Shown piece by piece: positions 1 through 7,514 of a stretch of DNA of 43,499 bases. The notes beneath the pieces were generated by a model. That model saw nothing but the letters and a program-made list of their open reading frames with translations, ran no database searches and was not told where the DNA came from. Origin of the DNA: Acidimicrobiia bacterium (lineage in GTDB: Bacteria > Actinomycetota > Acidimicrobiia > Acidimicrobiales > Bin134). Made by a program: the position numbers and the translations under genes. Within the stretch, counting starts at the first letter, position 1, and each line of letters begins with the position of its first letter. The stretch lies in contig JAJDYU010000085.1 in the NCBI GenBank assembly GCA_022825005.1, positions 190,947 to 234,445 on the forward strand. Direction: 5' to 3'.

Positions 1-699
1 GAACATCGCCGACATCGGCTGGATGCAGCCCTGCCCGAATTGGGGCATCTCATCTTGGAAGTAGTCGATCGGCGCGAGCCCAATGTGGAAGCAGGCTGGG
101 AGCCCGGTCTCCTGGATGGCCGCCCACAGGGGGTCGTAGACCCGGTCGTAGTAGTCGGGGGCGCCCAGCTCCACCGGGTACACCGGTAGTTGCAGCGACT
201 TACCGCCCAGGGCGGCGACTCTGTGGACCTCTTCGACCGCGACGTCGATGTCGTGAATGGGTATCTGGTACGAAACCACCAGCCGGCTGGGGTCGGCTTC
301 TCCGAATGCGATCAGCGAGTCGTTGAACGCCTGGGTGGCCTCCCGCCACCCGTCCTTCATGAGATACAGGTAGCGGAACGCGCTGAACTCGCAGTAGCAC
401 ACCTCCACGTCGACACCGTCTTGGTCCATGTCCTTCAAGCGTTCATGGCCGTCGATATTTCCGGCCCGGCCTATGGCGTGGCGCACCCCCTCAAATCCCG
501 GGGGCATCGTGTTCTGGCCGGCGCGAGTGGCCACCCCGCCCCCGACCTGGTCGACGGCTTGGTCGTAGTCGCTGTGGAATTTCGTCGCCAGCCGGTCCTT
601 CACTCCTTCATGGGTCAACCGGACGTGCGAGTCCGAAGACACAAGCAACTCCCGTGCTTCGAGGTCAGCGGCTGACTCCAGTGGTGCAGTCGCAGTCAT
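1..699 (-). CDS. Amidohydrolase family 2 protein (3' end cut by window)
   Basis: Reading the minus strand from ATG at 699 gives 233 open codons running off the left edge, so the C-terminus is missing. The N-terminal region carries LLVSSDSHV (residues about 18-26), the usual opening strand and D-x-H of the ACMSD/gamma-resorcylate-decarboxylase-like amidohydrolase family (PF04909), and later a KSLQLPVYPVE strand and a CFHIG histidine near residue 215. Family members are metal-dependent TIM-barrel hydrolases or decarboxylases of small, often aromatic, acids. The start is supported by AAGGGAG six or so bases upstream. It diverges from the CoA-transferase at 786, with a shared promoter region of 86 bp; a TAGAAT -10-like hexamer lies at 729-734 on the minus strand. 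The substrate is unknown. Confidence 0.85.
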   Translation of the reverse strand, partial: MTATAPLESAADLEARELLVSSDSHVRLTHEGVKDRLATKFHSDYDQAVDQVGGGVATRAGQNTMPPGFEGVRHAIGRAGNIDGHERLKDMDQDGVDVEVCYCEFSAFRYLYLMKDGWREATQAFNDSLIAFGEADPSRLVVSYQIPIHDIDVAVEEVHRVAALGGKSLQLPVYPVELGAPDYYDRVYDPLWAAIQETGLPACFHIGLAPIDYFQDEMPQFGQGCIQPMSAMF

Positions 700-785
700 A
701 AATCTCCCTTGGTTGAGAATCGGGACTTATTCTAACCCTGGAAGAAATCACCACTTGGCTTGGACTGGTGGCGGAGGGAGCAGCA

Positions 786-3161
786 ATGGGGATCCTAAGC
801 GGGGTGCGAGTGCTCGACCTGTCATGGGGAATCGCCGGTCCCATGGCCACGATGATCCTGGAGGACAACGGCGCCGAAGTGGTCCGCATCCAGCCTCCGC
901 AAGGCGATCCATTCGCAAATCAGTCGGGCTATGTGGTGTGGCACCGGGGCGCAGAGCGCATCCCGCTCGACCTCCACAGCGAAGCCGATGCTGCTTCGTT
1001 CCGGGAGTTGGTGGAGAGCTCAGACGTCGTTGTCAGCGCGTTCTCCAACGACGCCACCCACCGCTTGGGCCTCAGCCACGCCGCGCTAGCCGACATCAAC
1101 CCCCGGATCATCTCCTGTTCCATCACCGGCTACGGGCATCACTCCGACCACAAAGACCGGCCCGGAATCGACGCCCTGGTCGCCGCTCGGACCGGCCTGT
1201 TCTTCGACCAGCGGGGCCGAGTGGGGACGGCCATGAACTACATCAGCCGGCGCGAGCCTCCGTCCCCCGAGTTCGGCCCTCCCGATGGCATGGTCCGAGG
1301 CGTCGATCGACCTGGACCCATATTCCCCCGGACGAACTGGCCGAGCCTGGGCGCGGCTCACCTGGCCATTTTCGGGATCGCGGCCGCCCTGCGGGCCCGC
1401 GAGGTCACCGGCAGGGGCCAGGCGGTGAGTACATCGTTGTTCCAAGGCGCACTGTTCGCCGTGTCCCTCACCTGGCAACGGGTCGAGCGTCCTGAAGACA
1501 GCCCCCTGTATTGGATGTGGCCCACCGACAGCCGATCCATCGAAGGCCTATTCGAGTGCGCCGACGGACGCTGGGTCCACCACTGGTCCCTTTGGCCGGC
1601 TTGGGTCCGCGAAACCGGTTCGGCTTCCTCAGCCACCGCCACTGCCGACTATCGACGGAGTTCCGATCGCATCGGCATGACTGCTGAGGACTTGCTCGTC
1701 ACCCACTTCCTCTACCCCGAGTTGGCCGAAGCCTTCAAGCGACTCCCCGCCCGTGAATGGGTCGCCGAGGCAGAAGCGAACGAAATGGGGGTCGCGCTGG
1801 TGCGCTCCCCGCTCGAGGCCTTGCTCGACGAGTCGTTCCTGGCCGATGGATGTGTGGCCGAGGTCGACCATCCTCAACACGGTCGGATCCGCCACATCGG
1901 CAACCCTCTGGAGTTTGGCGAGCCCTACGGGACACAATCGCAGGCCCGGTACAATGGCTCCTCCGAGTTCGCCGGAGGTCCGCTGGCCGGTATCAAGGTG
2001 CTTGACCTTGGTCTTGGGGTGGCCGGACCCTTCGGGCCGAGGATGCTCGCCGACCTCGGCGCTGACGTCATCAAGGTCCATGCGCTGCACGACACCTTCT
2101 GGGCGGGCACGCATATGGGGCTCGGCACCAACCGAGGCAAGCGAAGCATCTCCGTCAACCTCAAGGACCCCCGCGGTCTGGAGATCTTGCACCAACTCAT
2201 CGACCAGGCCGATGTCATTGCCACCAACTGGCGGCCTGGTGCGATGGCCCGCCTGGGGATCGACGAAGATTCGCTGCGGGAGCGCCGTCCCGACCTGGTG
2301 ATCTGCAACTCTCGGGGCTACGAGAAGGGGCCGCGCTCCGACTTACCTGGCACCGACCAGACTGCCGCCGCGCTCTGTGGCACGGAGTGGGAAGACGGTG
2401 CCTGCTCGAGTGGCAATCCTCCGCTGTGGTCGCGCTCGGGAATGGGAGACACGGGAAATGCGATGCTCAGTGCAACCGCCATCGCGTTGGCCCTGTTCGA
2501 CCGGGAGCGCACCGGGACAGGCCGCTCGGTAAGCACATCTATCGTCAATGCCACCCTTCTGGCCACGTCATATGCCTGGATCAACCCTGATGACCCTGTC
2601 GTGACTTGGGAACAAGTCGATGCCGACCAGTGGGGCCTCAGCGCCCTTTATCGCATGTACGAGACCAGCGACGGGTACATCGCCATCGCGGTGATCGATG
2701 AGCCGGCCTGGGCGTCTCTGTGTACGGTCCCAGGCTTTGAGCGATTGGCCGCAGACGTCAGGTATTCCGACCCGGCGGCCCGGGCTGAGCACGACCAGGC
2801 GCTGAGCGACGAGATTTCCTCGTGGTGCCGGGAGCGCTCTGCTGACGAGGCGTTCAAGCTGCTTGATTCCAACCGCGTGCCGATTGAGGTGGTGAACGAA
2901 GAGTTCTGCCGCGACTTCTTCGACGACCCCGAGGCTCTCGCTCTCGGGCTGCGGGCCCAGACGAATTCGGCATCTGTCGGCTTGTTCGAGGACGTCGGGC
3001 AGTTAGTGAACTTCAGCGACACCAAAGAGTCGGTTCAGCGAGGCCCCTGCGAGTGCGGCGAGCACACCGCTGAGATATTGGGCGAACTGGGCTTCACTTC
3101 AGACCAGATTGAATCTCTGGCGGCCGAAGGTGTGGTGCTCCTGCCCGATAGCGCTACCTGA
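786..3161 (+). CDS. Tandem (double-domain) CaiB/BaiF type III CoA-transferase
   Basis: The 791-residue product is two CaiB/BaiF (PF02515) domains in one chain. Each half opens with the same motif: VRVLDLSWGIAGPMATMILE near residue 7 and IKVLDLGLGVAGPFGPRMLA near residue 400. Family III enzymes move CoA between carboxylic acids through an aspartyl-CoA thioester. In the second half the Asp sits in GMGDTGNAML (D555). At the aligned place in the first half there is NWPSLGAAHL, with Ser187 instead of Asp, so only one half may be catalytic. The start is ATG 786, preceded by GGAGGGAG at 773-780; an in-frame GTG at 768 is less likely. Single-domain relatives are about 400 residues, and tandem fusions occur in actinobacteria. 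It ends 15 bp from the convergent P450 gene. Confidence 0.92.
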   Translation: MGILSGVRVLDLSWGIAGPMATMILEDNGAEVVRIQPPQGDPFANQSGYVVWHRGAERIPLDLHSEADAASFRELVESSDVVVSAFSNDATHRLGLSHAALADINPRIISCSITGYGHHSDHKDRPGIDALVAARTGLFFDQRGRVGTAMNYISRREPPSPEFGPPDGMVRGVDRPGPIFPRTNWPSLGAAHLAIFGIAAALRAREVTGRGQAVSTSLFQGALFAVSLTWQRVERPEDSPLYWMWPTDSRSIEGLFECADGRWVHHWSLWPAWVRETGSASSATATADYRRSSDRIGMTAEDLLVTHFLYPELAEAFKRLPAREWVAEAEANEMGVALVRSPLEALLDESFLADGCVAEVDHPQHGRIRHIGNPLEFGEPYGTQSQARYNGSSEFAGGPLAGIKVLDLGLGVAGPFGPRMLADLGADVIKVHALHDTFWAGTHMGLGTNRGKRSISVNLKDPRGLEILHQLIDQADVIATNWRPGAMARLGIDEDSLRERRPDLVICNSRGYEKGPRSDLPGTDQTAAALCGTEWEDGACSSGNPPLWSRSGMGDTGNAMLSATAIALALFDRERTGTGRSVSTSIVNATLLATSYAWINPDDPVVTWEQVDADQWGLSALYRMYETSDGYIAIAVIDEPAWASLCTVPGFERLAADVRYSDPAARAEHDQALSDEISSWCRERSADEAFKLLDSNRVPIEVVNEEFCRDFFDDPEALALGLRAQTNSASVGLFEDVGQLVNFSDTKESVQRGPCECGEHTAEILGELGFTSDQIESLAAEGVVLLPDSAT

Positions 3162-3176
3162 CAAAGCGATCAACCC

Positions 3177-4490
3177 TCATTTGTCCATGTTCCAGCCGTC
3201 TGCCCCGCTGTTGTCTGGGTCGAAGGTGACCAGCAACTGGGTGAGGCCGCGGAGAATGAAGCTGTCCATGTAGTTGTAGGTGTGGTCATCGGCGAGGGCC
3301 AGATTTGGCAAGTCCAACATGGCATTGGTGCCGACCTTTCCCTCCAACCGGGCTAAGCCCTGGCCGATGCAGTAGTGCTCGCCGTATCCGAAGGCAACAT
3401 GGTCGTTGGACTCTCGGTCGATGTCGAAGACCTGCGGTACAGGGCAGGCCTCAGGATCCCGATTGGCCGCCGCGAACGCCAGCCACGCGAACTCGCCCTT
3501 GGCCACCGGCTTGCCGCCCAACTGGGTGTCCCGGGTGGCCACTCGATACAAGCCCGTCACCGGCCCCTCGTGGCGAAGCGCCTCCTCGACGAAGGCAGGA
3601 ACCAGGTCGCGGTTTGAAGCCAGGCGATCGCGCAATTCGTGGTTCGTGGCCAGGCGATGGCCGATGTTGGACAGCAGAGTGGTGGTCGTCTCGTTGCCGG
3701 CCAGCAGGAACTGCCTCAACGCCCCCATGCGCTCTTCGTAGGTCAACGGTTCGCCGTCCACCTCGGCGTTGGCCACATCGGAGATCAGATCGTCGCGGGG
3801 CTCGGCTTGGCGCTGCTCGACCAAAGCGGTGAAGTACTCATCGAACTCGTACTCCGATTTGATGTAGCTGCGAACCTCGTCTCGGCTGGGTCGGGCTCTC
3901 CCGATGGGGATGGCAAAATCGTCCGACCATCCCTTGAACATCTCCAGTTCTTCCTCGGGAACCCCGAGCATCCTCGAAATCATCACCATGGGGAACAACA
4001 CCGCGTATTCCTGCACCAGGTCAGCTCGGCCGCGTGGCAAGAACTTGGCAATCAGCTGGTCGGACACCGATTTGACCTCGGGCTCCAACGCCCTGAGGCG
4101 AGAAGGGCGAAACGCGCGGTTCAGAGCCCGCCGCTGACGCACGTGCTCGGGCGGGTCGGCGGTATTGAGCACCCGTCCGCGGGAGCGGTTGCGAAAGCGG
4201 CGAACCGCCTCCGCCATCCCTGGCTCTTGCTCGATGGCACTGGCGTGGTCGGCCACCGGATTGCGGAATTCATAGGTGGCCGTCGGCGAACGGTTGGACC
4301 ATGTTTCTGGGTCGAGTACGACTTCCCGTAGCAGTTGATAACCGGTGATGACCCAGGCACCCATGGCTTCGCTGTAGTACGCGGGATCGGATGCAGAGCG
4401 CACGTCGTCGAAGAGCTCCCACGGAGAGGCCAACAACTCTTCGTCGCGATCGAGCAGCCGCTGAATCCTGCCCTCCAGTGATTCCGTCAT
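3177..4490 (-). CDS. Cytochrome P450 (operon-terminal)
   Basis: This 437-residue protein has all P450 landmarks. The I-helix oxygen-activation motif is AGNETTT (264-270), the K-helix ExxR is EALR (303-306), and the haem loop is FGYGEHYCIG with Cys374 as thiolate ligand. It lacks a membrane anchor, so it is a soluble bacterial class enzyme needing a separate ferredoxin and reductase, neither of which is encoded nearby. It is the last gene of the long minus-strand operon, starting 16 bp after the acyl-CoA synthetase stop. In that context hydroxylation of the imported substrate or of its CoA ester is a reasonable guess. Only a G-rich stretch precedes the ATG, so translation may depend on the upstream gene. 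Confidence 0.95.
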   Translation of the reverse strand: MTESLEGRIQRLLDRDEELLASPWELFDDVRSASDPAYYSEAMGAWVITGYQLLREVVLDPETWSNRSPTATYEFRNPVADHASAIEQEPGMAEAVRRFRNRSRGRVLNTADPPEHVRQRRALNRAFRPSRLRALEPEVKSVSDQLIAKFLPRGRADLVQEYAVLFPMVMISRMLGVPEEELEMFKGWSDDFAIPIGRARPSRDEVRSYIKSEYEFDEYFTALVEQRQAEPRDDLISDVANAEVDGEPLTYEERMGALRQFLLAGNETTTTLLSNIGHRLATNHELRDRLASNRDLVPAFVEEALRHEGPVTGLYRVATRDTQLGGKPVAKGEFAWLAFAAANRDPEACPVPQVFDIDRESNDHVAFGYGEHYCIGQGLARLEGKVGTNAMLDLPNLALADDHTYNYMDSFILRGLTQLLVTFDPDNSGADGWNMDK

Positions 4491-4506
4491 CGACCAAGCC
4501 CCAGAA

Positions 4507-6111
4507 TCATGAGCGAGGGGGGAAGATCCCCATTGCTTCGCGGTCGTAGGTGTCGTCGGTTACCCCAGCTTCCCGGAGAAGGTACTTCTGCACCCGCAGC
4601 GTGGGCGTCTTGGGCAATTCGTCCATGAACCGCAGGTAGCGAGGCACGGCATGACGCGGCATTTGCTCGCACAGGCTGCGAAACAGGGTCTCAACGTCGG
4701 GTCTCTCGCCGGTTTCTGGCACGACGGCAATCATTACCTCTTCTTCGGTGTCGGCGATCTCAGAGATAGTCGCAAAGGCCGCGCACTCCATCACCCCGGG
4801 CTCACTCCGCACCGAAGCCTCCACTTCGAATGAGGAGATGTTCTCCCCTCGACGGCGGATCGAGTCCTTGATCCGATCGGTGAACGTGAAGTAGCCGTCC
4901 TCATCGACGAAACCGGCATCACCGGAGTGGAACCAGAGATTGCGAAAGGCGTCTACCGTGTCTTGTGGCCTATTCCAGTATCCCTGGAAGATGGCGTGGG
5001 GCTCCCGCGGCCGCCACAGCGCTTCGCCGACCACCCCGGGGGAAACCGGGTTGTCCTTCTCGTCGGCAATCAATAGTTCCACCTGCCGGCAGGGCAGGCC
5101 CATCGTGCCCAGCTTGGGCGGACCCGAGCCGAGGCCCGATCCCAAACCGACCTCAGTTGATCCATAGACCTCGTAGAGCGTGACGCCGAAGCGCTCCCTC
5201 CAGGGCTCCATTAGCTCCAGTGGGGCGCTCGCTCCGAATGCCCGCGACATCTTGTGGTCTCGATCAGCTGGTGACGGCTTTTGGTTGTATAGGAAAGGCA
5301 CGGTAGCGCCGAAGTAGCCCATCCACGTTGCTCCCGAGGCTTTGATGTCCTCCCAGAACCCATGCACGCGAAAGGTGCTGCGCAGGGCCACCCGATTGCC
5401 CACCCACAGCGCGGCAGTGGAGCAGGCCGACCGGCCCATCTGGTGGAACAGCGGGAACATCGAATAGCACACGTCTTCATCGGTGAGGTCGAGGCCTTCA
5501 ACGAAGGGCATGATGTAGTGGATCGAGCTCCGGTTGTTGTGTATGGCGCCCTTGGCAGGTCCAGTGGTCCCCGAGGTGTACATGATGTAAGTCGGATCGG
5601 TGTCGTCGCGGGGAACCAACGGACCGAGGTCAGCGGCCAGAGCTGCGTCGAAGGAGTGGACGGCCAAATTGGCCGGGACATCAGTGTCGAGTTCACCCAG
5701 CACCACCACATGCTCCAGATCTGACAGATCAATCTGTTGGAGACGGTCCACCCAAGCGGCATCGATCACAATCGCTCGTGCCCCGGAGTCCCTCACTATG
5801 TGCTCAAGGAAGTGGCCCTTGAACTCGTTGTTGATGGGCACGTCGATGGCGTTGCGCCACATGATGCCGTGCCAGGCCGCCACATAATCGAGTGTGGTGG
5901 GGAGCATGGTGGCCACCCGGTCGCCCGGTGCTATTCCGATCTCGGCCAGGAACGCCCCCACCCGAGCCGCCCGGTCAACCAGATCGCCATACGATGCGCT
6001 GGCGTCCTCCGAGGCAAAAGCCGTCTCCTCGCCGAACCGCTCGGCTCGGTCCACCAGCAGCGAAGACACAATCCAATCACCTTGGTAGACCCGTGATGTT
6101 GAACCTGACAT
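4507..6111 (-). CDS. AMP-forming acyl-CoA synthetase/ligase
   Basis: This 534-residue member of the ANL superfamily activates a carboxylic acid as acyl-AMP and then transfers it to CoA. Visible motifs in order are the P-loop YTSGTTGPAKGA (178-189), YEVYGSTE (313-320), WFHSGDAG (393-400, with the ribose-binding Asp), the hinge-region TDRIKDSIRRRGENIS (411-426) and a C-terminal LPKTPTLRVQKYLLR segment in which K509 is the probable adenylation lysine. Overall layout resembles carnitine/crotonobetaine-CoA ligases, but substrate cannot be assigned. The start ATG at 6111 has AAGGAGA just upstream. It lies between a TauD-like dioxygenase (65 bp) and a P450 (16 bp) in one operon, consistent with CoA activation of an oxidised intermediate. 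Confidence 0.93.
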   Translation of the reverse strand: MSGSTSRVYQGDWIVSSLLVDRAERFGEETAFASEDASASYGDLVDRAARVGAFLAEIGIAPGDRVATMLPTTLDYVAAWHGIMWRNAIDVPINNEFKGHFLEHIVRDSGARAIVIDAAWVDRLQQIDLSDLEHVVVLGELDTDVPANLAVHSFDAALAADLGPLVPRDDTDPTYIMYTSGTTGPAKGAIHNNRSSIHYIMPFVEGLDLTDEDVCYSMFPLFHQMGRSACSTAALWVGNRVALRSTFRVHGFWEDIKASGATWMGYFGATVPFLYNQKPSPADRDHKMSRAFGASAPLELMEPWRERFGVTLYEVYGSTEVGLGSGLGSGPPKLGTMGLPCRQVELLIADEKDNPVSPGVVGEALWRPREPHAIFQGYWNRPQDTVDAFRNLWFHSGDAGFVDEDGYFTFTDRIKDSIRRRGENISSFEVEASVRSEPGVMECAAFATISEIADTEEEVMIAVVPETGERPDVETLFRSLCEQMPRHAVPRYLRFMDELPKTPTLRVQKYLLREAGVTDDTYDREAMGIFPPRS

Positions 6112-6176
6112 GCTTCTCCTTCGACACTTTCGCTGAGCGAGTCCAGCTCCCAGTCAGTATTCGATGATATGGGCGG

Positions 6177-7007
6177 CTAGTCGACCGCAACCGGGCAATC
6201 GCCCTCGACGAGCAGCCGCCGCAGGACGCGCTCTCCTTCCCAGGGGTCGCGCACGGCGAAGTGAGCGGTGCAGCGCTCGTCCCAGATAACCACGTCGCCG
6301 TTGCGCCAGCGCCAGCGGCAGGTCACGCTGGGATTGGTGGCATGCTCGGTGACGGCGGCCATGAGGCTGTGGCTGGCATCTTCGTCGAGACCGTCGACCA
6401 TGGCGTCCCCGACGCAGAAGATCGCCTCCTCTGCCGTCTCGGGATGCCGTCGCAATAGGGGCTGGCGCACCCCTTGGAGGTTGTCCCGCCAGATTTGCGG
6501 ATCGAAGTCTGGGAATAACTGCTGCTTCAAGCCGATTAGCGTGTCGGGCACGCTGTGAACGGTGAACCGCCCCTGCATCCGCTCCCGCAGCTCGTCGGGC
6601 AGCCACGAGGCAGCCAGCACCAGATTGGCCCACATGGTGTCGCCACCCACCGGCGGAACATCAATCGCCCGCAAGATGCCGAACGCAGGCGGGTTGGGGG
6701 CATAGAGCACATCCAGGTGCCACCTATCCGTCAGTAACTGGTGATCGCTCTTGACCCGCAACTCCGACGGCTCCGCCTTATCGACCCCAGCAAGACGATC
6801 CATCGGATGAATCCACGGCTCACCCAGCAACTCGGCCAGCCGGACGTGGTCAGCATCATCAAGAAACTGGTCGCGAACACCCACCACCTTGTACTCCAGA
6901 ATCGCCGCCCGAAGCTCCGAGGCTTTCCCGGCATCAAGTTCACCCAGGTTGATGCCAGATAGTTCAGCCCCTAACGCCGCAGTAAGCGGCTCGATGCGTA
7001 CTTCCAC
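6177..7007 (-). CDS. TauD/TfdA family Fe(II)/2-oxoglutarate dioxygenase
   Basis: The 276-residue protein has the TauD/TfdA fold signature. The iron facial triad is visible as WHLDV (His97, Asp99) and the distal His249 in DERCTAHFAVRD, followed by RRLLVEG, whose Arg263/264 would bind the 2-oxoglutarate carboxylate. GGDTMWAN (121-128) is the family's typical core strand. Known members hydroxylate taurine, 2,4-D, alkyl sulfates or carnitine precursors, usually releasing a heteroatom group; the substrate here is unknown. The start is GTG at 7007, with no strong ribosome site. It is 30 bp after the molybdenum-hydroxylase small subunit and 65 bp before the CoA ligase, so it acts in the same pathway. 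Confidence 0.92.
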   Translation of the reverse strand: MEVRIEPLTAALGAELSGINLGELDAGKASELRAAILEYKVVGVRDQFLDDADHVRLAELLGEPWIHPMDRLAGVDKAEPSELRVKSDHQLLTDRWHLDVLYAPNPPAFGILRAIDVPPVGGDTMWANLVLAASWLPDELRERMQGRFTVHSVPDTLIGLKQQLFPDFDPQIWRDNLQGVRQPLLRRHPETAEEAIFCVGDAMVDGLDEDASHSLMAAVTEHATNPSVTCRWRWRNGDVVIWDERCTAHFAVRDPWEGERVLRRLLVEGDCPVAVD

Positions 7008-7037
7008 TAGGCGCCAAAGCTACTGCACCGCCCCAAG

Positions 7038-7514
7038 TCATTGCGTTGAGTTCTCTGCCGCCCAACGTACAGATCGAACGATCATCTCGTAGCCGGTACA
7101 CCGGCACAAGTTGCCTTTGAGGTTCTGGCGGATCTGCTGAGGAGTGGGATCGGGTTCCCGTCGAAGCAGGTCGGTAGCAGCCATGATCATTCCCGGTGTG
7201 CAATAGCCGCACTGGAGCCCGTGCTCTTGTCGGAAACCCTCCTGAACTGCGGACAGGCCGCCGAAGGGACCCTGTACACCCTCTATTGTTGTGATGTCGC
7301 ATTCGTCGGCTTGGACGGCGAGCACCGTGCAGCTCTTCACCGCCTCTCCGTCGAGCAAGACCGTGCACGCCCCGCAATTCGAGGTGTCGCATCCGACGTG
7401 TGTACCGGTGAGGCGCAATTCCTCCCGCAGCAAGAAGACCAAAAGCAGACGAGCATCTACCTCGGCGGTTCGGTTCCGCCCGTTGACCGTTACTTGGACT
7501 TCGTGGCGGCTCAT
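7038..7514 (-). CDS. Molybdenum hydroxylase small [2Fe-2S] subunit (CoxS-like)
   Basis: The 158-residue protein carries both [2Fe-2S] clusters of xanthine-oxidase-family small subunits. The plant-type cluster is Cys42, 47, 50 and 62 (GCDTSNCGAC, SC). The alpha-helical cluster is Cys102, 105, 137 and 139 (QCGYC, LCRC). It passes electrons from the Mo site on the large subunit. The start chosen is ATG 7514, which forms an ATGA overlap with the large-subunit stop and is preceded by AAAGGA; an in-frame ATG nine codons upstream lies inside the large-subunit gene and is less likely. No FAD-binding middle subunit (CoxM type) is present, so the electron acceptor must be another protein. Confidence 0.94.
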   Translation of the reverse strand: MSRHEVQVTVNGRNRTAEVDARLLLVFLLREELRLTGTHVGCDTSNCGACTVLLDGEAVKSCTVLAVQADECDITTIEGVQGPFGGLSAVQEGFRQEHGLQCGYCTPGMIMAATDLLRREPDPTPQQIRQNLKGNLCRCTGYEMIVRSVRWAAENSTQ

